Shown: positions 43,075 to 51,203, counted from the stretch's first letter. The stretch is 64,000 nucleotides of DNA from Acidimicrobiales bacterium (GCA_033344915.1 JAWPML010000001.1:3096369-3160368); one strand, 5' to 3'. Notes: generated by a model from the letters alone, not told the origin. Program-made: numbers and translations.

Positions 43075-43752
43075 TCAGCGGGCGCGGGAGACGATCTCGT
43101 CGACCGGGCCGATCATGCCGGTGTAGAACGGGCCGAACTCGGCGTACTTCGCCGACGCCGTGTCGTAGCGCATCGTGTAGACGGTGTCCTTGAGGTCGTC
43201 GACCCGCACGCCGAAGAGGGTGACGCCCCATTCCCAGTCGTCGAGGCCCGTCGACGCGGTGATCAACTGGACGATGCGGCCGGCGAACTGCCGGCCCGAC
43301 GTGCCGTGCTCCATCATGAGCGCCTTGCGCTCGTCGTAGTCGAGCTCGTACCAGTTCTGATCGACGTTGCGCCGCTTCGTCATGGGGTAGAAGCACCAGG
43401 CGTTCTTGCCCTCGGGCGGCAGCTCCGGGTACAGGCGCATGTTCGCCATCTCCTCGGGCAGACCCTTCGCGTACTCGGAGAGTTCGGTGATCGACACGAA
43501 GCTGTCGACGACCACGAGACCGGCGTCGACCAGGCCGCTCTGGAGGTCACGCAGCTTCCAGGCATCGGCGTGCAACGCCATGAAGCACAGCGACGCCTTG
43601 TGCCCGAGTACCGCGACGGTCACGACCTGCACCTCGGCGGCCTGGGCGGCCTGGACGGCGGCGATCACCGCCGCGTCGTCGGTCTGCGGGCCGCGCTCGC
43701 AGAACAGATGGACGACGGCAACACCCTCGGACGTGGTGACGGGATCGAGCAT
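43075..43752 (-). CDS. hemQ: Coproheme decarboxylase (HemQ, chlorite-dismutase family)
   Basis: A 225-residue protein matching actinobacterial HemQ. It oxidatively decarboxylates coproheme to heme b in the coproporphyrin-dependent pathway. CFYPMTKRRN carries the conserved Tyr-Pro-Met-x-Lys-Arg propionate-binding loop, and HGTSGRQFAGRIVQLITAST includes the proximal-side His region. ATG 43752 is 6 bases after TAGACT, a leaderless layout. Confidence 0.93.
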   Translation of the reverse strand: MLDPVTTSEGVAVVHLFCERGPQTDDAAVIAAVQAAQAAEVQVVTVAVLGHKASLCFMALHADAWKLRDLQSGLVDAGLVVVDSFVSITELSEYAKGLPEEMANMRLYPELPPEGKNAWCFYPMTKRRNVDQNWYELDYDERKALMMEHGTSGRQFAGRIVQLITASTGLDDWEWGVTLFGVRVDDLKDTVYTMRYDTASAKYAEFGPFYTGMIGPVDEIVSRAR

Positions 43753-43758
43753 GGTGCG

Positions 43759-43764
43759 AGTCTA
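43759..43764 (-). promoter_or_regulatory. TAGACT -10 box, leaderless, for hemQ
   Basis: On the minus strand TAGACT, CGCACC, then ATG 43752. Confidence 0.6.
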
Positions 43765-43769
43765 CGAAG

Positions 43770-43793
43770 GTGGGACGGGGCTCTGACCCCGGC
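43770..43793. repeat. Single-arm copy of the GGGGCTCTGACCCC element
   Basis: GTGGGACGGGGCTCTGACCC (then CGGC) is identical over 24 bases to 12244-12267, where it is one arm of a full palindrome. Here the partner arm is missing. Confidence 0.8.
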
Positions 43794-43833
43794 AACGCTG
43801 CGCGTTGCGTGAAGTTCGGCTGCGCCGAACTTC
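43792..43833. repeat. Two consecutive perfect hairpins with TGC loops
   Basis: GCAACGC-TGC-GCGTTGC (43792-43808), two bases, then GAAGTTCGGC-TGC-GCCGAACTTC (43811-43833). Both stems are perfect and both loops are TGC. They follow the half element and precede the aminotransferase promoter. Confidence 0.85.
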
Positions 43834-43851
43834 CGGCGCCCTCCTCCCGGC

Positions 43852-43857
43852 TAGCGT
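43852..43857 (+). promoter_or_regulatory. TAGCGT -10 box, leaderless, for the aminotransferase
   Basis: TAGCGT, 7 bases (CCGGCGC), then ATG 43865. Confidence 0.55.
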
Positions 43858-43864
43858 CCGGCGC

Positions 43865-44797
43865 ATGAGCCGCAGCACCCATCAGGCGTTGGCCGACGAG
43901 CGCAACGCAACGGTCGAGATCTTCATCAACGGGGAGTTCTTCCCCCGCGACGAGGCGAAGATCTCGGTGTTCGACAGCGGGTTCCTCGTGGGCGACGGGA
44001 TCTGGGAGGGGATCCGTCTCCACCACGGCCGTTTCGCCCACCTCGACCGGCACCTCGATCGGCTGTTCGCCAGCGCCGCGGCCATCGATCTCGACATCGG
44101 GCTCGACCGTGACGGCGTGACTGCCGCCCTCCAGGCGACGATCGACCGCAACGACATGCACGACTCGGTCCACGTGCGGCTCATGATCACCCGCGGCGAC
44201 AAGAAGACCCCGAGTCAGCACCCGTCGAACAACGTCGGTGGGCCGAACATCGTGATCATCGCCGAGCACAAGGCGGCCGATCCCGACGTGCGCGACAAGG
44301 GCATCTCACTCTTCACGGCCACGGTGCGGCGACCGCCGCCCGACACCCTCGACCAGAAGCTCAACTGCCACTCGAAGCTCCACGAGGTCATCGCCCTGAT
44401 CCAGGCGACGAAGGCCGGGGCCGACGAGGCGCTGATGCTCGACCCCACGGGCGCCGTGGCCACCTGCAACGCGACCAACTTCTTCATCATCGCCAAGGGC
44501 GAACTCTGGACGGCGACCGGTCAGTACAACCTGAACGGCATCACCTCGGCGCTGATCTGCGAGGTCGCCGAGGCGGCCGGGATCCCGGTCCACAAGGCGC
44601 CGTTCTCGCTGACGGACGTCTACGCGGCGGACGAGGCGTTCGTGACCGGCACGTTCGGCGGGCTCACGCCCGTCCACACGATCGACGGCCGCACCATCGG
44701 CGACGGCGCCCAGGGACCGATGACGATCCGTCTGCGCGAGCTCTACGAGGCAGCCATCGCGGTGGACATCGAGACAGACGTGGAGGGTGGCTCGTGA
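43865..44797 (+). CDS. Class IV PLP aminotransferase (branched-chain/D-amino-acid type)
   Basis: A 310-residue fold-type IV enzyme. ISVFDSGFLVGDGIWEGI opens the fold, LDQKLNCHSKLHEV carries the likely PLP Lys (K165), and TGTFGGLTPV forms the phosphate-binding end. The Glu that normally contacts the PLP ring nitrogen (in a G-x-x-x-E-x5-N-x-F context) appears replaced: AVATCNATNFFI has Thr there. Substrate uncertain. It overlaps or abuts a sulfotransferase-like gene, the same two domains that are fused in some plant proteins. Confidence 0.85.
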   Translation: MSRSTHQALADERNATVEIFINGEFFPRDEAKISVFDSGFLVGDGIWEGIRLHHGRFAHLDRHLDRLFASAAAIDLDIGLDRDGVTAALQATIDRNDMHDSVHVRLMITRGDKKTPSQHPSNNVGGPNIVIIAEHKAADPDVRDKGISLFTATVRRPPPDTLDQKLNCHSKLHEVIALIQATKAGADEALMLDPTGAVATCNATNFFIIAKGELWTATGQYNLNGITSALICEVAEAAGIPVHKAPFSLTDVYAADEAFVTGTFGGLTPVHTIDGRTIGDGAQGPMTIRLRELYEAAIAVDIETDVEGGS

Positions 44798-44825
44798 GCG
44801 ATCCGAGCGGTCCGGGGGTCTGCGC

Positions 44826-45551
44826 ATGCAGGATGTGAAACGCATCCAGTGCTGGTCGGGTCCCCGCAACATCTCGACGGCGCTCATGTACTCGTGGCGG
44901 GAGCGGCCGGACACCACGGTGATCGACGAGCCCTTCTACGCCCACTACCTGACCCTCGACGACCGCGGCCATCCCGGCGTCGAGGACACGCTGGCGAGCC
45001 AGTCGACGGATGCGGACGAGGTGATCCGCGATGTCGTCCTCGGGCCGTGCCCCACGCCGGTGCTCTACATCAAGAACATGGCGCACCACCTGAAGGGCGT
45101 CGACCGCAGCCATCTCGCCCACACGGAGAACATCCTCCTCTGCCGCGACCCGCGCGAGATGCTCGCCTCGTTGTCGATCCAGCTCCCCGACTGCGATCTC
45201 TACGACACCGGTCTGGTCGAGTCGGTGGAGCTGCTCGATGCCGTGCTCGACGCGGGGAGACGGCCCTTCGTGATCGATTCGCAGGTGCTGCTGCGCGATC
45301 CGGCCGGCGTGCTCGAGCAGGTCTGCGACCATGTCGGACTGGCGTTCGATCCGACCGTGCTGTCGTGGGAGGCCGGGCCCGTACCCGAGGACGGGGTGTG
45401 GGCGACGTACTGGTACGACAACGTCCACGCGTCGACGGGATTCGCCCCGTACCGACCGAAAAGCCGCCGGGTTCCGGACCATCTGGCGTCCGTCGTGGCC
45501 GAGGCCATGCCTCTCTACGAGCGCCTGCTGGAGTTCGCCGTCGGGGCCTGA
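44826..45551 (+). CDS. Sulfotransferase-like P-loop protein
   Basis: A 241-residue protein beginning IQCWSGPRNISTALMYSWRE, where SGPRNIST replaces the PAPS-binding P-loop of sulfotransferases, and later LLCRDPREMLASLSIQ, a match to the 3'-phosphate-binding RDPR motif. PAPS-dependent sulfation is possible but unproven. ATG 44826 (GGGGG upstream) is preferred; GTG 44787 would overlap the aminotransferase by 11 bases. Adjacent pairing with a class IV aminotransferase suggests a shared pathway. Confidence 0.75.
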   Translation: MQDVKRIQCWSGPRNISTALMYSWRERPDTTVIDEPFYAHYLTLDDRGHPGVEDTLASQSTDADEVIRDVVLGPCPTPVLYIKNMAHHLKGVDRSHLAHTENILLCRDPREMLASLSIQLPDCDLYDTGLVESVELLDAVLDAGRRPFVIDSQVLLRDPAGVLEQVCDHVGLAFDPTVLSWEAGPVPEDGVWATYWYDNVHASTGFAPYRPKSRRVPDHLASVVAEAMPLYERLLEFAVGA

Positions 45552-45552
45552 G

Positions 45553-45577
45553 GTGGCCCCGCAAAACCAAAGGCCAC
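45553..45577. terminator. Weak hairpin after the sulfotransferase-like gene
   Basis: GTGGCC (45553-45558) pairs with GGCCAC (45572-45577) around an A-rich loop. A TACGCT box follows about 10 bases on and may start the binding-protein transcript. Confidence 0.4.
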
Positions 45578-45644
45578 GGTTGAGAGCTACGCTTTTCGAA
45601 TCACTTCGTGGCGGGACACTCCCGTCGCCTCCTGGAGGAGAGAC

Positions 45645-46676
45645 ATGATGAAGAGCACGAACCGCCTCTGGCGGATTCTGGCCCTGCTGCTTGCGTTCAC
45701 GCTCGTGGCTGCCGCTTGCGGCGATGACGACGACACCAACACCGGCAGCGGCGACGATGCCGGAGACGACGCCGGTGATGACGGTGGCGATGACGGCGAC
45801 GACATGGCCGAGGATGACGCCGGCGACGACATGGCCGACGACGACATGGCCGACGACGGTGGCGACGACATGGCCGCCGACGACGACATGGCCGACGACG
45901 GTGGCGACGACATGGCCGCCGACGACGACATGGCCGATGACGGTGGCGAGATGGCCTTCGACCTCGAGGGTCGCACCGTGAGCGTCGGCGTGGAGAACGC
46001 CTATCTCCCCTTCAACTACGTGCCGGTCGGTGGCAGCGAAGGTGAAGGATGGGACTACGACGCCTGGCGCGAGATCTGCCGCCTGATCAACTGTGTGGCC
46101 GAGTTCGTCGTGGCCGGTTGGCCCGACGTCATCGACCAGGTCGCCCAGGGCGAGCTCGACACCGCCGCGGACGGCATCTCGATCACCCCGGAGCGGGCCG
46201 AGATCGTCGCCTACTCCCAGGCCTACATGACGGTGGACCAGAAGTTCATCAAGAAGCTCGGCGACGACCGCTTCAACTCCGCTGACGACGTCGTGAACAG
46301 CGACGCCCTCGTGGGCACCCAGGTGGGCACCACCAACTACGAGCTCGCGGAGAGCCTCGTGGGCGCCGACCGCATCTCGGCGTACGACCAGTTCGGTGTC
46401 GCCGTGCAGGCGCTGATCGCCGGGGACGTCGACGTCGTCATCATCGATGACGCCGCCGGCCAGGGCTATGTCGGCGAGAACGCCGACCAGGTCGAGCTCG
46501 TCGACGACGCGCTGCAGGCCGATCCGCTGGGCTTCATCTTCCCGCAGGACACCGACCTGATCCCCGCCGTCGACTACGCGATCGATCAGATGCGTGAGAG
46601 CGGCTTCCTGCAGGAACTCGGCGAGAAGTACTTCACCGACGCCTTCTCCGTCACCTACGACGACATCGAGGGCTGA
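45645..46676 (+). CDS. Polar amino-acid-type substrate-binding lipoprotein with Asp-rich repeats
   Basis: A 343-residue predicted lipoprotein: signal peptide ending TLVAAAC (Cys about 25), an extremely acidic linker (about 26-102) built from repeats such as GDDMAADDDMADDG, then a type II solute-binding fold with VSVGVENAYLPFNYV, DGISITPERAEIVAYS and VGTQVGTTNYELAES. It should deliver an amino acid to the permease encoded next. ATG 45645 has the ribosome site GGAGGAGAGAC. No ATPase gene of this system is in the window. Confidence 0.9.
   Translation: MMKSTNRLWRILALLLAFTLVAAACGDDDDTNTGSGDDAGDDAGDDGGDDGDDMAEDDAGDDMADDDMADDGGDDMAADDDMADDGGDDMAADDDMADDGGEMAFDLEGRTVSVGVENAYLPFNYVPVGGSEGEGWDYDAWREICRLINCVAEFVVAGWPDVIDQVAQGELDTAADGISITPERAEIVAYSQAYMTVDQKFIKKLGDDRFNSADDVVNSDALVGTQVGTTNYELAESLVGADRISAYDQFGVAVQALIAGDVDVVIIDDAAGQGYVGENADQVELVDDALQADPLGFIFPQDTDLIPAVDYAIDQMRESGFLQELGEKYFTDAFSVTYDDIEG
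45858..45950 (+). repeat. 42-bp tandem repeat coding for the Asp-rich linker
   Basis: A 42-base unit starting GGTGGCGACGACATGGCC occurs at 45858-45899 and 45900-45941, with a partial third copy from 45942. It encodes the acidic repeats of the lipoprotein linker, and slippage would change linker length without shifting frame. Confidence 0.85.
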
Positions 46677-46701
46677 TCGAGCGCTCGCTCGTCTGAACTG
46701 A

Positions 46702-46743
46702 CAGAGTGCGTCGGGCGGAAACGCCCGGCGCACTCTGCGTTTT
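46702..46743 (+). terminator. Rho-independent terminator/attenuator
   Basis: A 16-bp stem (CAGAGTGCGTCGGGCG with one G-T pair), GAAA loop, complementary arm to 46737, then CGTTTT. It lies between the binding-protein and permease genes, so only part of the transcription should reach the permease. Confidence 0.85.
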
Positions 46744-46753
46744 GGGGAGGGAC

Positions 46754-47584
46754 ATGAAGGAGAGCAAGCTGCCGGAAGGGGTCGTCGTCACCGCCAGCCG
46801 CGTCCCGCTCGCCGGGTTCCGTCTGTCCAGCCAGGCGATCCAGTGGTGGCTCGTCGGCATGCTGGCGATCATCGGCTGGATGGTGATCCAGGTTCTCACC
46901 TCGGACAACTACCGCGAAGCGTGGGACAACATCTCGCCCGGGCTCGAGACCACGCTGTACCTGACCCTGATCTCGTTCCTGATCGCGATGCCGCTGGGCC
47001 TGTTCATCGGCATGGCGCGCCTCTCGAAGAACCGCTTCGTCAACACCGTCGCCCAGATCTACATCGAGTTCATGCGGGGCATCCCGATGATCGTGTGGAT
47101 CTTCATCGTGGCCTTCGTCGTCACCCCGGAACTCGCCGATTTCCTGGGCCGGCGAACCCGCGACTTCCCACCCCTCTATCGCGGTGTCGCGGCGCTCTGC
47201 CTCTTCTACGCCGCCTTCATCGCCGAGGTGTTCCGGGCCGGGATCCAGTCGGTCGATTCCGGGCAGGTCGAAGCGGCCCGCGCCATCGGGTTGAGTCGCT
47301 ACCGCACCCAGCGCCACATCGTGCTCCCCCAGGCACTGCGCAATGCGCTCCCGGCGCTCGGCAACGACTTCATCGCGCTGATGAAGGACACCTCGCTCGT
47401 CTCGGTGATCGCCGTCGCCGAGGTCACCCAACGGGCCCGGATCTATGTCGGTTCGAGCTTCCGGACCCGCGAGGCGTACTTCATCCTCGCCGTCATCTAC
47501 GTCACGATGACCCTCGCGCTGAGCCTGCTGCTCCAGTGGTGGGAGCGACGGCTGGAGATCCCCGGCCGCATCGAGGACGAGTGA
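46754..47584 (+). CDS. Polar amino-acid ABC transporter permease
   Basis: A 276-residue HisM/GlnP-type permease with five or more transmembrane helices. LETTLYLTLISFLIAMPLG begins the domain, YIEFMRGIPMIVWIF is typical, and the EAA loop is VEAARAIGLSRYRTQRHIVLP. ATG 46754 has ribosome site GGGAGGGAC. It follows its binding protein and an attenuator; fdhD converges right after it, leaving no room for an ATPase gene, which must lie elsewhere or be shared. Confidence 0.9.
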   Translation: MKESKLPEGVVVTASRVPLAGFRLSSQAIQWWLVGMLAIIGWMVIQVLTSDNYREAWDNISPGLETTLYLTLISFLIAMPLGLFIGMARLSKNRFVNTVAQIYIEFMRGIPMIVWIFIVAFVVTPELADFLGRRTRDFPPLYRGVAALCLFYAAFIAEVFRAGIQSVDSGQVEAARAIGLSRYRTQRHIVLPQALRNALPALGNDFIALMKDTSLVSVIAVAEVTQRARIYVGSSFRTREAYFILAVIYVTMTLALSLLLQWWERRLEIPGRIEDE

Positions 47585-47585
47585 C

Positions 47586-48380
47586 TCAGTCGACGTAGAC
47601 GGTCAACGAGCCGTCGCGGGCGAAGCCGGCGAGTTGGAGGCCGGCTCGCTCCGCCGTGGCCACCGCGAGCGCGGTCGGCGCACTCACGGCCACGAGGGCC
47701 CGGAACCCGGCCGCCCACGCCTTGTGCACCAGCTCGAAACTGGCCCGGCCACTCACGACGACGGCCCGGCCCGTCAAGGGCACGTTGCCATCGAGCAGAC
47801 TCCGACCGACCAGCTTGTCGACGGCATTGTGACGGCCCACGTCCTCCCGCACGAGCGAGATCGAACCGGCCGGCTCCACGATGCCCGCCGCGTGCACCGC
47901 GCCCGTCGACTCGAAGAGATCCTGGGCCGGACGCAGGAGATCCGGCGCCGCGGCGAGCACCGGCCAGTCCACCGGATCGCCGCTCACCGGGGCGAGGCGG
48001 GCCGCGAGCTCATCGATGTCGTCGGTGCCGCAGAACCCGCAGGAGGACGTGACCGCCGCGAGACGGGGCACCGGCTCGGGCGCCACGCCGCCGGTCGACA
48101 CCGTGACGATGTTGAACGCCGTCGCCGCCGCCGATCCGTTGGCGCAGTACTTCACCTCGACCACCGGATGACCGTCGAGCAGCCCTTCGTTGTGACAGAA
48201 CCCGACGGCGAGCTCGAAGTCGTTGCCCGGGGTCCGCATCGTCGTGGCGACGCGGACGCCGTCGAGCTCGATCGCGAGCGGCTCCTCGGTGGCGAGCATC
48301 GCCGGCGATCGGCCCGCGTCGGGGTCGGTCGGCGACCACTTGCGCACCAGGCGCCGCTCACTGCGTGACCTCGGACTCAC
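47586..48380 (-). CDS. fdhD: Formate dehydrogenase sulfurtransferase FdhD
   Basis: A 264-residue FdhD. It moves sulfur from a cysteine desulfurase to the molybdenum cofactor of formate dehydrogenase. The essential Cys pair is in SSCGFCGTDD; MRTPGNDFELAVGF and EDVGRHNAVDKLVG are family stretches. GTG 48380 follows TACGCT by 7 bases. No formate dehydrogenase genes are in the window. Its presence implies one elsewhere, and such enzymes often carry selenocysteine. Confidence 0.92.
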   Translation of the reverse strand: MSPRSRSERRLVRKWSPTDPDAGRSPAMLATEEPLAIELDGVRVATTMRTPGNDFELAVGFCHNEGLLDGHPVVEVKYCANGSAAATAFNIVTVSTGGVAPEPVPRLAAVTSSCGFCGTDDIDELAARLAPVSGDPVDWPVLAAAPDLLRPAQDLFESTGAVHAAGIVEPAGSISLVREDVGRHNAVDKLVGRSLLDGNVPLTGRAVVVSGRASFELVHKAWAAGFRALVAVSAPTALAVATAERAGLQLAGFARDGSLTVYVD

Positions 48381-48387
48381 GCGCGTC

Positions 48388-48393
48388 AGCGTA
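48388..48393 (-). promoter_or_regulatory. TACGCT -10 box, leaderless, for fdhD
   Basis: On the minus strand TACGCT, GACGCGC, then GTG 48380. Confidence 0.55.
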
Positions 48394-48436
48394 CGACGAC
48401 CGTGCCGCCCATGACCCGCATCGACGGAACCGGCGC

Positions 48437-49609
48437 TCAGCCGAGCGGCGGCGGGCTGAACCCGTCGGGCACGATCACATCGTCGGGGGTGAGGTCGGCG
48501 ATGGAGTCGACGCCGATGCCCCGCAGGGTGGCATCGATGCCGCCGCGCAGGATGTCGAGCACGTTCTCGACGCCGGCCTGGCCGTTGGCGGCGAGTCCCC
48601 AGAGATACGCACGACCGATGAGCACCGCGTCGGCGCCGAGCGCGCAGGCCTTCACGACGTCGGAGCCGCGGCGCACGCCACCGTCGAGCACGACCTCGAC
48701 GTCGCTGCCGACGGCCGCCACGATCTCGGGCAGCATGCGAATCGACGCGGGTGCGCCGTCGACGTTGTTGCCGCCGTGGTTCGAGACGGACAGGCACGTG
48801 GCCCCGGCGTCGACCGCCCGGCGGGCCTCGTCGGCCCGCACCACGCCCTTGACCATGAACGGCCCGTCCCACTGGTCGCGCAACCAGGCGACGTCGTCCC
48901 AGGTGGGCGGCGGCGTGCCCATCCAGGTGCCGTAGGCCTCGAAGAACACCGGGGGCTTCTCGTCGCCGGTGACGAAGTTGGGCACGGTCAGGCGCGGGAT
49001 CTGGCCCGACTTCGCCCAGGTCCAGGCCCACCTCGGATTGCGAACCACGTCGAACGCGTGGGGCAGGAGTTCCTTGATGGTGAACGACTGCGGGATGGCC
49101 GGGCTGCCCCAGTCGCGACCGTGGGAGAACGACCAGTCGAGGGTGAGGATGAGGCCCACTGCGCCGGCCGCCTTGGCCCGCTCGATGCGGGCGAGCATGG
49201 AGTCCTTGTCGCCGGCCCAGTAGATCTGGAAGAAGAGCTGCGAATTGACCGCGGCGACCTCTTCGATCGGCTTCGACGCGAACGACGAGAGTCCGGCGGG
49301 GATCCCACGATTCGCGGCGCCTGCGGCAACGGCGACCTCGCCGTCGGGATGCACCGCCTGCACGCCGGTGGGAGAGATGATCACCGGCATCGACGCGGAC
49401 TGCCCCATAACGGTGACGTCCATCGACCGCTCGGCGGCCTGTCCTGCGGTGACGGGACGGAAGCCGATCTCGTCGAAGGCCGCCACGTTGTCGCGCATCG
49501 ACACGCCGGCTTCGGCGCCCGCGATCAGCGCGCCGTAGACCGACGTGGGGAGTCGCTTCTCGGCCCGTTCCTGTGCGACGGCGACCGTTTCGAACCAGGG
49601 ATTTGCCAC
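48437..49609 (-). CDS. mftD: Mycofactocin system FMN-dependent enzyme MftD
   Basis: A 390-residue FMN enzyme of the alpha-hydroxy-acid dehydrogenase family that matches MftD closely: NPWFETVAVAQERAEKRLP at the start, SLPVIISPTGVQA-like ASMPVIISPTGVQAVHPDGE, FSHGRDWGSP, SVSNHGGNNVDG with the active-site His, and AYLWGLAANGQAGVENVLDI near the end. MftD oxidatively deaminates the MftC/MftE-derived AHDP to give premycofactocin. GTG 49609 follows TACCGT by 6 bases. It lies about 7 kb from mftABC, beside fdhD. Confidence 0.92.
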   Translation of the reverse strand: MANPWFETVAVAQERAEKRLPTSVYGALIAGAEAGVSMRDNVAAFDEIGFRPVTAGQAAERSMDVTVMGQSASMPVIISPTGVQAVHPDGEVAVAAGAANRGIPAGLSSFASKPIEEVAAVNSQLFFQIYWAGDKDSMLARIERAKAAGAVGLILTLDWSFSHGRDWGSPAIPQSFTIKELLPHAFDVVRNPRWAWTWAKSGQIPRLTVPNFVTGDEKPPVFFEAYGTWMGTPPPTWDDVAWLRDQWDGPFMVKGVVRADEARRAVDAGATCLSVSNHGGNNVDGAPASIRMLPEIVAAVGSDVEVVLDGGVRRGSDVVKACALGADAVLIGRAYLWGLAANGQAGVENVLDILRGGIDATLRGIGVDSIADLTPDDVIVPDGFSPPPLG

Positions 49610-49615
49610 ACGAGA

Positions 49616-49621
49616 ACGGTA
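49616..49621 (-). promoter_or_regulatory. TACCGT -10 box, leaderless, for mftD
   Basis: On the minus strand TACCGT, TCTCGT, then GTG 49609; this fixes the start. Confidence 0.6.
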
Positions 49622-49709
49622 CCGGCGACCGGCCGGATCGCGCCCCTCGCGCAAAACGGCGAACGCCGCGCTCCGAGGAGCGCGGCGCCGGAACCGGAAT
49701 TCGGGCGGA

Positions 49710-49889
49710 CTATTCCTCTTCGTCGAGCCCGTCCACGACGTCCTTGGCCTTGTCGACGGCCATGTCGACCTTGTCGTCGTGCTCGTCGGGCACCTTGTCC
49801 TTGATGACCTCGGCGGCCTTGTCGATGCCGTCTTCGACCTTGTCGGCGTTGCCGCCGATGAGGCCCTTCAGCTTGTCGAGAATTCCCAT
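49710..49889 (-). CDS. Small acidic helical protein, MT0933-antitoxin-like
   Basis: A 59-residue protein, MGILDKLKGLIGGNADKVED followed by alternating Asp-Lys helical repeats (DKAAEVIKDK, DKVDMAVDKA) and an acidic end. It resembles the Rv0909/MT0933 'antitoxin' family of actinobacteria. No toxin gene is next to it, so a toxin-antitoxin role is unsupported here. ATG 49889 has ribosome site AGGAG, 7 bases upstream. Confidence 0.75.
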   Translation of the reverse strand: MGILDKLKGLIGGNADKVEDGIDKAAEVIKDKVPDEHDDKVDMAVDKAKDVVDGLDEEE

Positions 49890-50006
49890 GGTGGGGCTCC
49901 TGTGTCGATGGTGTCTCCCTGACGATGGTCAGGAAGGGCGCTGGCAGGCTACACGGCTAACGTCGCCGACGCCGGGGAACACCCGACGTGCGAGAGGGGA
50001 ACGCCG

Positions 50007-51203
50007 ATGCCAGGACCATTGGAAGGAATCCGGGTCGTCGACATGACGCAGGTCATCGCCGGTCCACTGGCGTGCATGTTGCTGAGCGATCTCGGCGCCG
50101 ACGTGGTCAAGGTCGAGCCGCCGGCGTTCGGCGATCTGACCCGACTGGCCCAGTTCGCGAAGGGCGGGCTCAACAGCTCGGTCGTCAACAACAACCGCGG
50201 CAAGCAGTCGATCCAGGTCGACATCCAGCAGCCGGCCGGCCGTGACCTCGTGCTCGACCTCATCCGCGACGCCGACGTCGTCGTCCAGAACATGCGGCCC
50301 GGGGTGATGGAGCGACTCGGTGTCGGGTGGGAAGGCGCATCGGCCGTCAACCCCGACATCATCTACTGCTCGATGTCGGGCTACGGGGCCAGCGGGCCGT
50401 ACGCCGATCGCGCCGTCTACGACCCGATCGTCCAGGCGATGGCCGGGTACGTCGCCCTCCAGGTGAACCCGCAGGTGCCGATCCCCGACCTCGTGCGCAA
50501 CGGGGTGGTCGACAAGGCGGCGGCGTGGATGGCGGCGCTGTCCATCACGTCGGCGCTGCACGCACGAGGCGAGGGAAAGGGGGGCCAGCACATCGAGCTG
50601 TCGATGCTCGACATCGCCGTGCAGTTCCTCTGGCCCGACGGCGGCATGGCCGACACCATGCTCGACCCCGACATCCCCCGGGGCATGCGGCTCAGCGAGA
50701 TCTACACGCTCAGCCAATGCGCCGACGGCCATGTCGTCTACTTCGTGATCACCGATGCCCAGTTCCAGGGGCTCTTTCGGGCGCTGGGCCACGAGGAATG
50801 GATCGAGACCTACGGCACCACGGCCGACCGCGAGGGCAAGCAGGAAGAACTCGGCGGGCTGATCGGCAACGCCTTCCTCGAGTGGAAAGTGGGTGACCTC
50901 CTGCCCCGCATGCACGAGCACTCGGTGCCGTGCGGTCACGTCAACCAGATGGAGGACCTGCCCACGGATCCGCAGATCGTGCACTCGGGCACGTTCGTGG
51001 AGTGGGACCACGAGACGGCCGGGCGCATCCGAAGCCCCCGGATGTCCGCCGTCTTCGGGGGCACACCGGTCGAGTTCAAGGCCGCCGCGCCCCTGCTCAA
51101 CGAGCACGTCGACGACGTGCTGGACCGTATCGGCATCACCGCCGATCAGAAGCAGGCGCTCCTCGCGGCGGGGGTGATCAAGGCCCCACCGGCTGACGCG
51201 TGA
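50007..51203 (+). CDS. CaiB/BaiF family III CoA-transferase
   Basis: A 398-residue family III CoA-transferase: PLEGIRVVDMTQVIAGPLAC, LGADVVKVEPP, and the catalytic Asp in AVYDPIVQAMAG (D139). It moves CoA between carboxylic acids, often in the breakdown of branched, steroid or aromatic acids. Ribosome site GAGAGGGGAAC precedes ATG 50007. Its 3' end overlaps the convergent VOC gene by 26 bases. No neighbouring CoA pathway gene identifies the substrate. Confidence 0.9.
   Translation: MPGPLEGIRVVDMTQVIAGPLACMLLSDLGADVVKVEPPAFGDLTRLAQFAKGGLNSSVVNNNRGKQSIQVDIQQPAGRDLVLDLIRDADVVVQNMRPGVMERLGVGWEGASAVNPDIIYCSMSGYGASGPYADRAVYDPIVQAMAGYVALQVNPQVPIPDLVRNGVVDKAAAWMAALSITSALHARGEGKGGQHIELSMLDIAVQFLWPDGGMADTMLDPDIPRGMRLSEIYTLSQCADGHVVYFVITDAQFQGLFRALGHEEWIETYGTTADREGKQEELGGLIGNAFLEWKVGDLLPRMHEHSVPCGHVNQMEDLPTDPQIVHSGTFVEWDHETAGRIRSPRMSAVFGGTPVEFKAAAPLLNEHVDDVLDRIGITADQKQALLAAGVIKAPPADA

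Noticed and set aside
47586-49609. A formate dehydrogenase operon around fdhD
   Set aside because: No formate dehydrogenase subunit or molybdopterin gene lies beside it; the neighbours are a permease and mftD.
49710-49889. Toxin-antitoxin module
   Set aside because: Only an antitoxin-family-like protein is present; no toxin gene is adjacent.
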